A stretch of 64,000 nucleotides of DNA from Goodfellowiella coeruleoviolacea. GTDB taxonomy: Bacteria; Actinomycetota; Actinomycetes; Mycobacteriales; Pseudonocardiaceae. The translations under genes and the position numbers were made by a program. Of this stretch, positions 51,138 through 61,030 are shown piece after piece; the first letter of the stretch is position 1, and every line of letters starts with the position of its first letter. Location: positions 186,001 through 250,000 of the forward strand of contig NZ_JAMTCK010000002.1 of the NCBI RefSeq assembly GCF_024171785.1, in the 5' to 3' direction. The notes beneath the pieces were generated by a model that had not been told where the DNA came from, ran no database searches, and saw only the letters and a program-made list of their open reading frames with translations.

Positions 51138-52397
51138 ATGCGGTTTCACCTGCTCGGATCCTTGGAAGTCGTCGAGGATGGCGTGTCCGTGCCGCTTGGC
51201 GGTGTGAAGCAGCGTGCGACGCTTGGGTTCTTGTTGTTGCACGCAAATCGTGTGGTTGCGACAAGTCAGGTGCTGAAGGCTTTGTGGCCCAGCGACGCAC
51301 CGCCGACGGCCAGGAAGATGCTGCAGAACGCGGTGGCGGGCGTGCGCCGGCTGCTCGCGACGGACCACACCGCCGGGCGGCCGACCGCGCTGTTGACCCA
51401 CGCTCCGGGATATCTGCTCCGCGTCGAGCCGGAATGCGTTGACGTGCACCACTTCCGCTGCCTGGCGGAGAAGGGGCGGGCCGAACTGGCGGCCGGTTCG
51501 TGGGAACTCGCCGCGCGGTCGTTGCGCGGGGCACTGGCGCTGTGGCGCGGGCCCGCCCTGGCGGACCTGGTGGAGAAGGGTGTTTCCTGGCCGGCGCTGG
51601 CCGCGGTGCAGGACCGCCGGCTGGGCGCGCTGGAGAACTGCTTCGACGCGGAGTTGGCCTGTGGACGGCACTACGAGATCGTTGGCGAACTGGAGGCGCT
51701 GATCGAGGCCGAACCGCTGCGTGAGCGGCTGTACGGCCAACTCATGATCGCCCTCTACCGGTCCGGCCGGCAGGCCGACGCGCTGAGCGTGTACCAGCGC
51801 ACGCACGCCGCACTGGTCGAGGGCCTTGGCATCGAGCCAGGCCCACAGCTGCAGAAACTGCAGCGCATGATCCTCGAACACGATCCGGCCCTGGCGCTCC
51901 CCCTGGTGCCGACCGCGGACGTGCGCTCGCCAGCCGAACAGCGGCCGCACACCGTGCTGAACGTCGGTCAGCGACCACCGGCCGCCCACCCCGCGCCGGT
52001 GGCGCCGGCAGCCCCGGCTCCACCCCGGCCCGCACCCGCGGCGGACCGGCCGGGCGGGGACCCGGCGGCCAACGGGACAACCACGGACCGGTTGGTGACC
52101 GCGACCGCGCGGCCGACCGCGGAACCGAGGAGTCCCGGCGGTGAGAGCAAGAGGGAACGCAAGCCGGTCACCGTGCTGCTGATGCTCGCCCGGGTCGGTC
52201 CCGGCGCCGGTGACGACGAGGACACCGAGGAAGTTGACGTGGCGCAGAGCGTGGCCACTGCCGTGCGCGACGAGATCCAGCGGTTCGGCGCGGCCGGCTG
52301 GGGCGAGGTCAGTTCGGCGTTCGTGAAGTTGTTCGACGAGGTCTTCCCAGCTGCCAACCAGCGGAGAAGCTCGGGTTCCGAGTGTGGGCACGCCTAG
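51138..52397 (+). CDS. SARP-family regulator with truncated cyclase-like tail
   Basis: 419 aa from the ATG at 51,138, with GAGAGGA just upstream; the frame opens 114 bp earlier. An OmpR-type winged helix (MRFHLLGSLEVVEDGVSVPL, VKQRATLGFLLLHANRVV, LLTHAPGYLLRVEPECVDVH) is followed by a bacterial transcriptional activation domain (to about residue 245; LYGQLMIALYRSGRQADALSVYQ). A Pro/Ala linker leads to about 70 residues (RKPVTVLLMLARVGPGAG) that recall the start of the class III cyclase-like domain of PimR-type SARPs and then stop. SARPs activate specialised-metabolite clusters; the only candidate partner here is the halogenase pseudogene next door. Confidence 0.88.
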   Translation: MRFHLLGSLEVVEDGVSVPLGGVKQRATLGFLLLHANRVVATSQVLKALWPSDAPPTARKMLQNAVAGVRRLLATDHTAGRPTALLTHAPGYLLRVEPECVDVHHFRCLAEKGRAELAAGSWELAARSLRGALALWRGPALADLVEKGVSWPALAAVQDRRLGALENCFDAELACGRHYEIVGELEALIEAEPLRERLYGQLMIALYRSGRQADALSVYQRTHAALVEGLGIEPGPQLQKLQRMILEHDPALALPLVPTADVRSPAEQRPHTVLNVGQRPPAAHPAPVAPAAPAPPRPAPAADRPGGDPAANGTTTDRLVTATARPTAEPRSPGGESKRERKPVTVLLMLARVGPGAGDDEDTEEVDVAQSVATAVRDEIQRFGAAGWGEVSSAFVKLFDEVFPAANQRRSSGSECGHA

Positions 52398-52676
52398 TCG
52401 GACCGCGGGGCCGGTCCAGCGCGGAGTGAGGACCTCGGCCGCGAGATCCTGAGCGGTGCGGCGCCCAGGCCCCGGCGGAGACTGTCCCGGCGCCCCGCTC
52501 CGCGGATCTGCGCTCGCACAGCCCACCACAATCGGCCAGGCAGGGGCACTCCCTCGAACACGGGCTCCGGTCAGTGTGTGGGCCCACGGGCCAGCTACCG
52601 CAGCGAAGCGATCTCCGGCGATCACCGCGGCCGCCGACGTCCAGGCGCGCACCCTGACCGGAGCCCTCCACCACGG

Positions 52677-53267
52677 TCATGTCTTCGGTTCGGCCGCGAT
52701 CAGCTCGGCGTGGTCCGGGACCTTGAGTTCGGGGTACGCGGGGCGCCCGAACACCGGGGTGAACGGGGCGACGACGTCCCACCGCGGGGTGGCGCTGATC
52801 GGGTGGTGCTCGCTCCCGAAGTCGCCGTGGAGCGACCGGCCCTCGGGTGTTGTTCTGTCGAGCAGCCTGTCGACGGTGGTGGCCGGGCGTGTCCCGGTCG
52901 TCCGACCGCTGGCGGCGACGACGCAGCGGGCGTGAAGCTCGCGCTCCTGGCCGCTGTGCCGACCCCGTCTGTGTTCTGAGAAATCGGCGCGAAAGGCCTC
53001 GGAAGTGGAGAACCTGGTGCCGGCCGGGTCGATGAACTCCCCGCCGCGCCTGATCACATGTCCCTGTTCCTGAACTGCTTCCAGTAATCCGAGTCGGTCG
53101 AGCAGGGCCACCAGGTACGGCAGCATCGACTCGCCGATGTGGAATCGGGGAAAGGTTCGCCGCTCCGGCGGGACCACGGATCTGGCCGGTCTGGCCAGGG
53201 TGGCCGCGCGAACGGCACTGGCCGGTCCGCCACCGATGACCACCGCATCGATTGTGGCGTCAGTCAT
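52677..53267 (-). pseudogene. Degenerate FAD-dependent halogenase
   Basis: An ATG at 53,267 with GGGAGGT upstream begins a frame of 196 codons. The start (MTDATIDAVVIGGGPAS) is the FAD dinucleotide motif, and FPRFHIGESMLPYLVALLDRLGLL with VQEQGHVIRRGGEF is typical of flavin-dependent halogenases of the PltA/tryptophan-halogenase superfamily. After about residue 110 the homology breaks; ELHARCVVAASGR is a recognisable later piece and the active-site and FAD C-terminal parts are missing. Intact relatives are usually 400-550 aa. A frame with internal deletions is the best reading. Confidence 0.7.
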
Positions 53268-53875
53268 TGTGTACCTCCCTCGGGCGCGCCGGCTGGCGAG
53301 CGCACCGATTCGGATCAGCCGGATCAGGCCGGAGGACTCGGCCGTGGTCAACGCGGACCTCGGTGTGGGAGCCGAGCCGGCCGTCGATGTCGAGGAGACG
53401 GGTTGCGCCGATCCTTTTGTAGGTTCTCCACGAGTCAGGCCTGCGACCTTGCCTGGTCAACTCACTGTATGCGGCACACCACATCGGGGACAGGGGTGGA
53501 GTGCTAGCTTTCGGGCACCGTCGAGTAACCGCCGGTGGATAGCTGTCTGCTGGTCGGTGCATCCGCGTGTTGGCGGGGGGTGAATTGCGAAACCGCCAAT
53601 TGTTCGGCCGCCGGCGATCCGGAGTTGCTGGGGAATGGGTGGGTGGTGGAATTGTGCGCTGTCCGGACCACCTTCGAATTCTGGGTGGGGATTTTCTGGT
53701 GCGGGGTGGGAGCCGTGCCCTACTCGCCCGCCACCCCGCGCCGACCCGCTCGCCGACCTGACGATCCACACGAGACAGTCCACCTGGGACACAGTGGGCA
53801 TGGCTGACCACGTCGTGGTGGCCACGGAACTGCTCGACCGCGTCAGGTGGGCGTCCCGGCGCAGCGCGGGACCGG
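53268..53875. other. Intergenic region without a supported gene
   Basis: About 600 bp between the halogenase pseudogene start and the stop of the GH43 gene. Short frames exist on both strands but none is recognisable, and wobble composition is G+T-rich on the plus strand as in 49-51 kb. I see no repeat or clear promoter. Confidence 0.45.
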
Positions 53876-55285
53876 TCAGGCCCACGGCGTGGTGGCGACG
53901 AACGAACTGTCCGCGCGGAAGGTGTCGGTGTCCTGGTAGAGGTCGACCCGCAGCGCGAAGTCGTAGTGGCGCAGGTAGCGGCCCGGGTAGTTGTAGGACT
54001 CCAGGGTGAGTGAACCGCTGCTGGCTCCGGTGTGCGCGCAGAACGTGGCGTCCTGGCGGAAGGTGCTGCCGCCGTCGTCCGCGCCGAGCTGGATCCGGAA
54101 GTCGTAGTGGCGCAGGTACTGGCCGTTGGCCGCGCGCAGCGAGTAGCAGTTGGCGTCGGCCAGCCCCGGGGTGACGGTGAAGGTGGCGTCCTGTTTGGTC
54201 TGTGCCGAGCTGCTGGCGCTGACCTGCTCCAGGTAGCCGAGGTTGTCCCGGTGCCGGAGGTAGCGGTCGGGGTAGTTGGTGGACCGCAGCGAGCGCGTGG
54301 TGGCGGTGGGCAGGGACGCGCCGCCGGACACGGTTTCCTTGAGCACGGTGAAGTGCCGGGCGAACCCGGACAGCGCGGGCAGTTCGGCGGGTGGGGTCCA
54401 GGTGCGGAACCCGTCGACGCTGTCGCTGAAGAAGTACTTGCCCACGGTGTAGCCGTCGAAGTAGATCCGCCAGCCCCCGTTGTCCAGCCGCACCAGCGAC
54501 TGGCCCTCCCTCGGCCCGCCCCAGCCGGCCCAGTCACCGGTGCGCTGGAAGGTGTAGGGCCCGGTGAGGCTGGCGGCGGTGGCGTACTCGATGTACTTGG
54601 TCGTCTCCTGCTTGGTGAACGCGTGGTAGGTGCCGTTCACCTTGACGATGAACGTGTCGATGTAGTTCGGGCCGATGCCGGACAGCACGGTCGGCGCGGT
54701 CCACGCGCTCAGCGCGGCGTTGGTCGCGGTCAGCTTGTAGGGCTTGAAGTCGCTGCCCGTGGTGGACAGCGACACGATGACGTTGACGCTGCCGTCGGTG
54801 TCCACGAACCACTCCGGCGCCCAGGTGTTGGCCACCCCGGACAGCGGGATGGTGTGGTTGCGCAGGAAGGTCCAGCTGAGCCGGTCGCTGCTGCGGGCGA
54901 AACCGATGGTGTTGCCGGTCCAGTTGGTGGTGTAGACGATGTAGTAGTAGCCGTCGGTGTGCCTGATGATGCTGGGGTCGCGGATCAGCCCGGACGGTGG
55001 CGTGTACGCCGGCCCCCTGCGCAGCCGGAATCCGGTGGCGTCGGGCGCCTCGTAGACGTACATGTTGGATTCGCTGCTGTTGGTGAAGGCCGTCATGGTG
55101 TAGCGGGACGTCGAGCCGGCCGGTGGGGCCGCCGCGTGCACCGGCGCTGACTGGGCTGGCGCTGACCGGGCTGGCGCTGACCGGGCAGGCGCCGACCGGG
55201 TGGGGGTGACCACGCCGGCCAGTGCGACCAGCAGCACCAGCGCCGCGTGTGCCAGGCTCCGGCGGGGGAAGGACGACAGGTTCAC
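53876..55285 (-). CDS. Secreted GH43-like glycosidase with AbfB (CBM42) domain
   Basis: 469 aa from a GTG with AGGAGC 6 bases upstream. A signal peptide covers about residues 1-31, then a four-unit SAPAR/SAPAQ repeat linker. The catalytic region is a five-bladed-propeller type: GLIRDPSIIRHTDGYYYIVY (general-base Asp), NTWAPEWFVDTDG, and GPREGQSLVRL. The C-terminal 130 residues repeat the AbfB pattern (YPDRYLRH, GQYLRHYDF, YPGRYLRHYDF), an arabinose-binding beta-trefoil. It probably acts on arabinan or arabinoxylan outside the cell. The specificity is inferred from AbfB. Confidence 0.85.
   Translation of the reverse strand: MNLSSFPRRSLAHAALVLLVALAGVVTPTRSAPARSAPARSAPAQSAPVHAAAPPAGSTSRYTMTAFTNSSESNMYVYEAPDATGFRLRRGPAYTPPSGLIRDPSIIRHTDGYYYIVYTTNWTGNTIGFARSSDRLSWTFLRNHTIPLSGVANTWAPEWFVDTDGSVNVIVSLSTTGSDFKPYKLTATNAALSAWTAPTVLSGIGPNYIDTFIVKVNGTYHAFTKQETTKYIEYATAASLTGPYTFQRTGDWAGWGGPREGQSLVRLDNGGWRIYFDGYTVGKYFFSDSVDGFRTWTPPAELPALSGFARHFTVLKETVSGGASLPTATTRSLRSTNYPDRYLRHRDNLGYLEQVSASSSAQTKQDATFTVTPGLADANCYSLRAANGQYLRHYDFRIQLGADDGGSTFRQDATFCAHTGASSGSLTLESYNYPGRYLRHYDFALRVDLYQDTDTFRADSSFVATTPWA
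55143..55200 (-). repeat. 15-bp coding minisatellite (SAPAR repeats)
   Basis: Near-perfect 15-bp units (GGCGCTGACCGGGCT and variants) encode consecutive SAPAR/SAPAQ pentapeptides just after the signal peptide of the GH43-like protein. Being in frame, copy-number change would lengthen the linker without disrupting the gene. Confidence 0.75.
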
Positions 55286-55565
55286 GGTCTGCTCCTGGGC
55301 GGACGACGCGGCGACACCGCTGCCGGCTCTTGTTCGGCCAGCGACCTGTCGTGCGTCGACACCGCGCGGAACACCCGGTGCGGGTCCGGCGCACGTGATG
55401 TGACGACGATGTTAGGAACCCGGGACGGTCCGGGATAGGGCCATGTGTACGCCAGATCCGTCGAAGTGGTTCGACTCGAACCGGGTCGATCCCGGTGTGG
55501 CTGCCGGGTGCCCGGCGGCGGTCGACCGGTGGACCGCCGCCGCCGGGCAGCACCCAGGAGAGCGG

Positions 55566-56420
<855 letters not shown>

Positions 56421-56452
56421 CGCTGCTCTCCCGTGGTGCTGTGAAGCGGTGA

Positions 56453-56490
56453 GTACTAACTACAAGTTAGTACACTAGCAGTGGTTAGTG
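56453..56490. promoter_or_regulatory. HxlR operator between qorB and hxlR
   Basis: GTACTAAC (56,453-56,460) is mirrored perfectly by GTTAGTAC (56,466-56,473) around TACAA. A second, weaker dyad CACTA-N8-TAGTG follows at 56,473-56,490. It lies 33 bp upstream of qorB and overlaps the regulator's promoter region. Confidence 0.82.
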
Positions 56491-56523
56491 CTGTGGTGGC
56501 AACGCGGGAGGTACTGTCAGAGC

Positions 56524-56967
56524 ATGAGCAGTCGTGCCACGCAGGCCGCGGTGCGCCGGCCGGCGGCCAAGCCGAGCGCGGCCGACCGGGACGAGGTCGG
56601 TCAACTCTGTTTCGACGTGTTCGCCAGGGCGTGCCCGTCGCGGGGAACCCTGGAACACGTGACCGGCCGCTGGGGCATCCTCGCGCTGAGCGCGCTGCTG
56701 GACGGCACCTTCCGGTTCAACGCCCTGCGCCGCCGGGTGGACGGGGTGAGCGAGAAGATGCTCGCCCAGACCCTGCAGGCGCTGGAGCGCGACGGCTTCG
56801 TGCACCGCGAGGCCCAACCCACGATCCCGCCGCACGTCGAGTACAGCCTGACCCCGCTGGGTCGGCAGACCGCCGAGAAGCTGATGGACCTCATCGAGTT
56901 CGTGGAGGCCCGGATGCCCGAGGTGCAGGCGGCGCAGGACCGCTACGACCAGGCCAGGCAGGGCTGA
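56524..56967 (+). CDS. HxlR-family redox-type regulator (QorR-like)
   Basis: 147 aa from the ATG at 56,524 with GGGAGG upstream. It is an HxlR winged helix: CPSRGTLEHVTGRWGILALSALLDG, FNALRRRVDGVSEKMLAQTLQALERDGFV, VEYSLTPLGR. Two cysteines (29 and 37) lie ahead of the recognition helix, as in redox-sensing relatives such as QorR. Expected to repress qorB and itself through the palindrome at 56,453 and to release on quinone or oxidant exposure. Confidence 0.92.
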   Translation: MSSRATQAAVRRPAAKPSAADRDEVGQLCFDVFARACPSRGTLEHVTGRWGILALSALLDGTFRFNALRRRVDGVSEKMLAQTLQALERDGFVHREAQPTIPPHVEYSLTPLGRQTAEKLMDLIEFVEARMPEVQAAQDRYDQARQG

Positions 56968-57006
56968 CCGGACGGGCTGATCAGGCGGGGCCGACCGGGG
57001 TCATGG

Positions 57007-57957
57007 CTACTGCGGGGACGGCAGCCAGGAGGTCTCCGGCGGCAGCGGCAGCGCCCGCCGGCTGGCGTCGGTGAGCGCGTCCACGAACGCGGTGGCGGCC
57101 GGGGCCAGTGGTCGGTGCGGCGCGCGCACCACCGCGATCAGCCGGCTCGTCCGCGGCGCGCGCAGTGGGCGGTGGTCCAGCTCGGCGAACTGGGTCAGCG
57201 GCAGCACCAGGCCGGGCACCACCGACACGCCGAGGCGGGCCGCCACCAGACCGGCGACCGCGGCGATGTTGCGCGCGTCGATCACCGTGTGCGGCCGGAC
57301 CCGGGCCTCGGCCATGGCCAGCTCGACGTGCTGGCGGATGCTGGTGGTGCGGTCGAAGGAGATGAACGGCTCGTCGGCCAGGTCCGCCCAGGACAGTTCC
57401 GCCAGACCGGCGAAGCGGTGGTCGCGGGGGAAGACGCAGCAGAACTGGTCGGTGGCCACCGGGCTGACGTCCAGGTCGTCCAGGGGCTGGGCGAGCGCGG
57501 ACACCACGGTGACCGCCAGATCCACCGCGCCGGACCGCACCCGGTCGAGCACCTCGTCGGCCAGTGCGTCCTCAATGGACAGCTCGACGCGGTTGTGCCG
57601 CCTGCGGTAGGCCGAGATCACCGGGGGCAGCAGGATCGCGGCCAGCGAGGGCAGGGCGGCGATCCGCACCTGGCCGCGGTGCCCGTCCAGGAATCCGGAG
57701 AAGTGCCGCAGGTTCGCGTCGAACGCGTCCGTGGTGGCGCGCGCGATCGCCACGAACTCGCGTCCCTCGGCCGTGGGCACCAGCCGGCGGGTGGTGCGCT
57801 CGAACAGGGTGACGCCGAGCCGGCGTTCGACCTCCAACACGGTCCGGCTGAGCGAGGACTGCGCCAGCCGCAGCTGCTCGGCGGCGGCGGTGAAGCTGCC
57901 CGCGTCGTGCACCGCGATGACGACCCGGAGTTGCTGAATGGTCAGGTCCATGCGCAT
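57007..57957 (-). CDS. LysR-family transcriptional regulator
   Basis: 316 aa. The N-terminal helix-turn-helix is QLRVVIAVHDAGSFTAAAEQL, SSLSRTVLEVERRLGVTLFER. A LysR substrate domain follows with RIAALPSLAAILLPPVI and a late GVSVVPGLVLPL. ATG at 57,957 and ATG at 57,951 are both possible. It is divergent from the CitMHS transporter gene with 85 bp between, so it most likely controls the citM-atuA operon in response to its substrate. Confidence 0.92.
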   Translation of the reverse strand: MRMDLTIQQLRVVIAVHDAGSFTAAAEQLRLAQSSLSRTVLEVERRLGVTLFERTTRRLVPTAEGREFVAIARATTDAFDANLRHFSGFLDGHRGQVRIAALPSLAAILLPPVISAYRRRHNRVELSIEDALADEVLDRVRSGAVDLAVTVVSALAQPLDDLDVSPVATDQFCCVFPRDHRFAGLAELSWADLADEPFISFDRTTSIRQHVELAMAEARVRPHTVIDARNIAAVAGLVAARLGVSVVPGLVLPLTQFAELDHRPLRAPRTSRLIAVVRAPHRPLAPAATAFVDALTDASRRALPLPPETSWLPSPQ

Positions 57958-58042
57958 CGGGCATCAATCTATCGAACTTCAATGCTTGACCGCCATAGGT
58001 GCAGGAATTCACAGTGGGCGCACTCACCACCGGAGGTCAACG
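57958..58042. promoter_or_regulatory. Divergent LysR/CitMHS promoter region
   Basis: 85 bp between the two starts, lower in GC than its surroundings, with CTAT and ATAG half-sites 25 bp apart, a TTGACC hexamer at 57,986-57,991 and the GGAGGT ribosome site of the transporter. A LysR binding site is expected here but I cannot fix a T-N11-A box. Confidence 0.4.
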
Positions 58043-59326
58043 ATGCTCGCCGTGAGTGGCTTCCTCACGATCGCCCTGTTCCTCGCCGCCGTGCTGTCCC
58101 GGCGGGTGTCGGTGCTGGTCGCCCTGACCGTGCTGCCCGTGCTCGCCGCGCTGCTCACCGGGTTCGGCGGCCAACTCGACACGCTGATCGGCAAGGGGCT
58201 GACCACGGTCACCCCGGTCGCCATCATGATCACCTTCGCGGTGCTGTACTTCAGCCTGATGGTCGACGCCGGCCTGTTCGATCCCGCGGTCAGCCGGATC
58301 CTGCGGTGGGCCAAGGGCGATCCGCTGAAGATCACCGTCGGCACCGCCGTGCTCACCCTGCTGGTGGCCCTGGACGGCGACGGCGCCTCCACCTTCCTGA
58401 TCACCGTGTCCGCCCTGCTGCCGATCTACCGGCGGCTGGGCATGCGCCGGATCGTGCTGGCCGGCGTGGTCTGCCTGGGCGCCGGCGTGATGAACCTGGT
58501 GCCCTGGGGCGGGCCGACCGCCAGGGCGATGGCCGCGCTGCACCTGGACAGCTCCGCCCTGTTCACCCCGGTGCTGCCCGCGTTCGCCGCCGGGGTCGTC
58601 TGGGTGCTCGTGGCCGCGTTCCTCATCGGACGCGGTGAGCGCCGCCGGCTGGGGGTGATCGAGGTCGACGACATCGCCGCCCCGCCGGAGCGCGACCAGC
58701 CGGCCCGGCTCCAGCGGGTGCGGTTCTGGTTCAACGTGCTGCTCACCCTGGCGCTGGTCGCGGCGCTGCTGACCCAGGTGGCCAAGCTGGAGGTCGTCTT
58801 CGTCCTCGCGTTCGTCGTCGCCGTGCTGGCCAACCGGCCCAGCTGGGCGGCGCAGCAGAAGCTGCTGGAGAAGCACGGCCACAACGTCGTCCTGGTGACC
58901 ACCATGATCTTCGCCGCCGGCGTGTTCACCGGAATCCTCAACGGCACCGGCATGATCGAGGCCATGGCCCGCGCCCTGGTCGGGATCATCCCGGACGGGC
59001 TGGCCGGGGCGCTGCCGGTGATCGTCGCGATCACCGCGATGCCGCTGAGCCTGGTGTTCACCCCGGACGCCTACTACTTCGGGGTGCTGCCGGTGCTCGC
59101 GGAGACCGCCGCGGCCTTCGGCGGCAGCGCGGCCGAGATCGGCAGGGCGGCCATCCTCGGCCAGATGACCACCGGTTTCCCGCTGAGCCCGCTGACCGCG
59201 TCCACCTTCATCCTGATCGGGATGAGCGGCGTGGACCTGGGCGAGCACCAGCGGTTCATCTTCAAGTGGGCGTTCGGCACCAGCGTGGTGATGACCATCG
59301 CGGCACTGGCCACCGGTGCGATCTGA
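58043..59326 (+). CDS. CitMHS-family organic acid transporter
   Basis: 427 aa from the ATG at 58,043 with GGAGGT 5 bases upstream. About 11-12 hydrophobic segments. The CitMHS pattern is clear: LALDGDGASTFLITVSALLP, GGPTARAMAALHL, LIGRGERRRLGVIE, and FTPDAYYFGVLPVL with GFPLSPLTASTFILIG near the end. The family carries citrate-metal complexes or related di/tricarboxylates with protons. The downstream AtuA genes suggest the substrate is an organic acid metabolised with them. Confidence 0.92.
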   Translation: MLAVSGFLTIALFLAAVLSRRVSVLVALTVLPVLAALLTGFGGQLDTLIGKGLTTVTPVAIMITFAVLYFSLMVDAGLFDPAVSRILRWAKGDPLKITVGTAVLTLLVALDGDGASTFLITVSALLPIYRRLGMRRIVLAGVVCLGAGVMNLVPWGGPTARAMAALHLDSSALFTPVLPAFAAGVVWVLVAAFLIGRGERRRLGVIEVDDIAAPPERDQPARLQRVRFWFNVLLTLALVAALLTQVAKLEVVFVLAFVVAVLANRPSWAAQQKLLEKHGHNVVLVTTMIFAAGVFTGILNGTGMIEAMARALVGIIPDGLAGALPVIVAITAMPLSLVFTPDAYYFGVLPVLAETAAAFGGSAAEIGRAAILGQMTTGFPLSPLTASTFILIGMSGVDLGEHQRFIFKWAFGTSVVMTIAALATGAI

Positions 59327-59358
59327 CGCCTGAGGGCACAACCTGGAACGGAAAGCGG

Positions 59359-60726
59359 ATGAGCACACCACGCACGCGCATCGGCAGCGGCGCGGGTTTC
59401 GCCGGAGACCGCGTCGAACCAGCCGTCGACCTGCTGAACCGGGCACGACTCGACGATCTCGTGCTGGAATGCCTTGCCGAACGGACCATCGCGCTCGGTC
59501 AGCAGCGCCGGCTGGCCGATCCGGACACCGGCTACGACCCCAGACTGCTGGACCGCTTCGAGCGACTGCTGCCCATCGCCACCGCGCGGGGCGTGCGGGT
59601 GGTGACCAACATGGGCGCGGCCAACCCGATCGCGGCCGGCGCCCAGACCAGGCGGCTGCTCGACCGGATCGGCTCGCCCGCCACGGTCGCGGCGGTGACC
59701 GGCGACGACGTGCTGGCCAGCCTGGACCTGGACGCCCCCGCGCTGGAGGACGGACGACCGCTGCGCGCGCACGGCGAGATCGTGTCGGCCAACGCCTACC
59801 TGGGCGCGGACGCGATCTGGCCGGCACTGGACGCCGGCGCCGACGTCGTGGTCACCGGCCGGGTCGCGGACCCGTCGCTGTTCCTGGCGCCGCTGGCGCA
59901 CCGGCTCGGCTGGGACCTGGCCGATCCCGCGTCCGCCGCGGCCGGCACGGTCGTGGGCCACCTGCTGGAGTGCGCCGGCCAGCTCACCGGCGGGTACTTC
60001 GCCGACCCCGGCTACAAGGACGTGCCCGGCCTGGCCGAGTTGGGTTTCCCCTTCGCCGACGTGACCGGGGACGGCACGGCCAGGCTGGGCAAGCTGCCCG
60101 ACACCGGCGGCCTGCTCTCCCGGGCGACCGTGCGCGAACAACTGCTGTACGAGATCACCGACCCCGGCGCCTACCACACCCCGGACGTCGTCCTCGACCT
60201 GCGCCAGCTCGCCGTGACCGAGCAGGGCCGGGACGCGGTGCTGGTCACCGGCGCGGTGGGGCGGCCACGCCCGGACCGGCTCAAGGTCAGCGTCGGCTAC
60301 CGGGCCGGCCACCGCGTCGAGGCGGAGATCTCCTACGTGGGCCCCAACGCCGACCGCCGCGCCGTGCTGGCCGGTGAGGTCGTGGCCGCAAGGCTGGCCG
60401 GCACCGGGCTGGCACCCCGGATCGAGGTGCACGGCGCGGTGCCGGTGGCCGCCAGCCAGGGCGCCGCCATCCCGGTCGGCTGGGCCGAGGACGCACCCGT
60501 TCCGGAGTGCCGGCTGCGGGTCGCCGCGCTCAGCCACGACCGCGCCCTGGTCGAGACCGTCGGACACGAGGTGGAGGCGCTCTACACCAACGGCCCGGCC
60601 GGCGGTGGTGGTGTGCGGGTGCGCTCCGGCGAGGTGATCGGGATCGTGTCCACCCTGATCCCGCGGAGCAGCGTGCGTCCCGCGGTGACCCTGATGGAGG
60701 CTGCCGATGCGCGTCCTACTGCATGA
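59359..60726 (+). CDS. DUF1446/AtuA-family protein (N-terminal part)
   Basis: 455 aa from the ATG at 59,359. RIGSGAGFAGDRVEPAVDL, LVLECLAERTIALGQQRR, VTNMGAANP, LDRIGSPATVAAVTGDDVL, NAYLGADAIWPALDAGADVVVTGRVADPSLFLAPL are DUF1446 (AtuA) blocks. AtuA was named for acyclic terpene use, but DUF1446 proteins also sit beside CitMHS transporters. Function is unknown. The stop overlaps the next gene by 20 bp. Confidence 0.88.
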   Translation: MSTPRTRIGSGAGFAGDRVEPAVDLLNRARLDDLVLECLAERTIALGQQRRLADPDTGYDPRLLDRFERLLPIATARGVRVVTNMGAANPIAAGAQTRRLLDRIGSPATVAAVTGDDVLASLDLDAPALEDGRPLRAHGEIVSANAYLGADAIWPALDAGADVVVTGRVADPSLFLAPLAHRLGWDLADPASAAAGTVVGHLLECAGQLTGGYFADPGYKDVPGLAELGFPFADVTGDGTARLGKLPDTGGLLSRATVREQLLYEITDPGAYHTPDVVLDLRQLAVTEQGRDAVLVTGAVGRPRPDRLKVSVGYRAGHRVEAEISYVGPNADRRAVLAGEVVAARLAGTGLAPRIEVHGAVPVAASQGAAIPVGWAEDAPVPECRLRVAALSHDRALVETVGHEVEALYTNGPAGGGGVRVRSGEVIGIVSTLIPRSSVRPAVTLMEAADARPTA

Positions 60727-61030
60727 GCTGGCGCACTGCCGTGCCGGCGACAAGGGCAACACCGCGACCCTGTCGGTGTTCCCCTACGACGACGCCGACT
60801 ACCCGCTGCTGGTGCGCGAGCTGACCGCCGACCGGGTGCGCGCCCACCTGGCCAGCCACGTCGGCGGCGAGGTGGTGCGCTACGAGCTGCCCAACCTGGT
60901 GGCCCTGCACTTCGTGTGCCACCAGGTCGTCGACGGCGGGGTCACCACCTCCCTGGCGCTGGACACCCACGGCAAAACGCTCAGTTCCCGACTGCTGTCC
61001 CTGCCCCTGGACCTGGAGGACCGCCGATGA
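60707..61030 (+). CDS. AtuA C-terminal-like small protein
   Basis: 107 aa. MRVLLHELAHCRAGDKGNTA followed by SVFPYDDADYPLLVREL and YELPNLVALHFVCHQVV matches the ferredoxin-fold C-terminal domain of AtuA, here encoded separately. It overlaps the DUF1446 gene by 20 bp and the next gene by 4 bp, so translation is coupled and the two AtuA parts probably form a complex. Confidence 0.87.
   Translation: MRVLLHELAHCRAGDKGNTATLSVFPYDDADYPLLVRELTADRVRAHLASHVGGEVVRYELPNLVALHFVCHQVVDGGVTTSLALDTHGKTLSSRLLSLPLDLEDRR

Noticed and set aside
53260-54537. A 425-codon minus-strand frame overlapping the GH43 gene
   Set aside because: It is the GH43/AbfB gene read in another frame; the true frame has a signal peptide and AbfB repeats.
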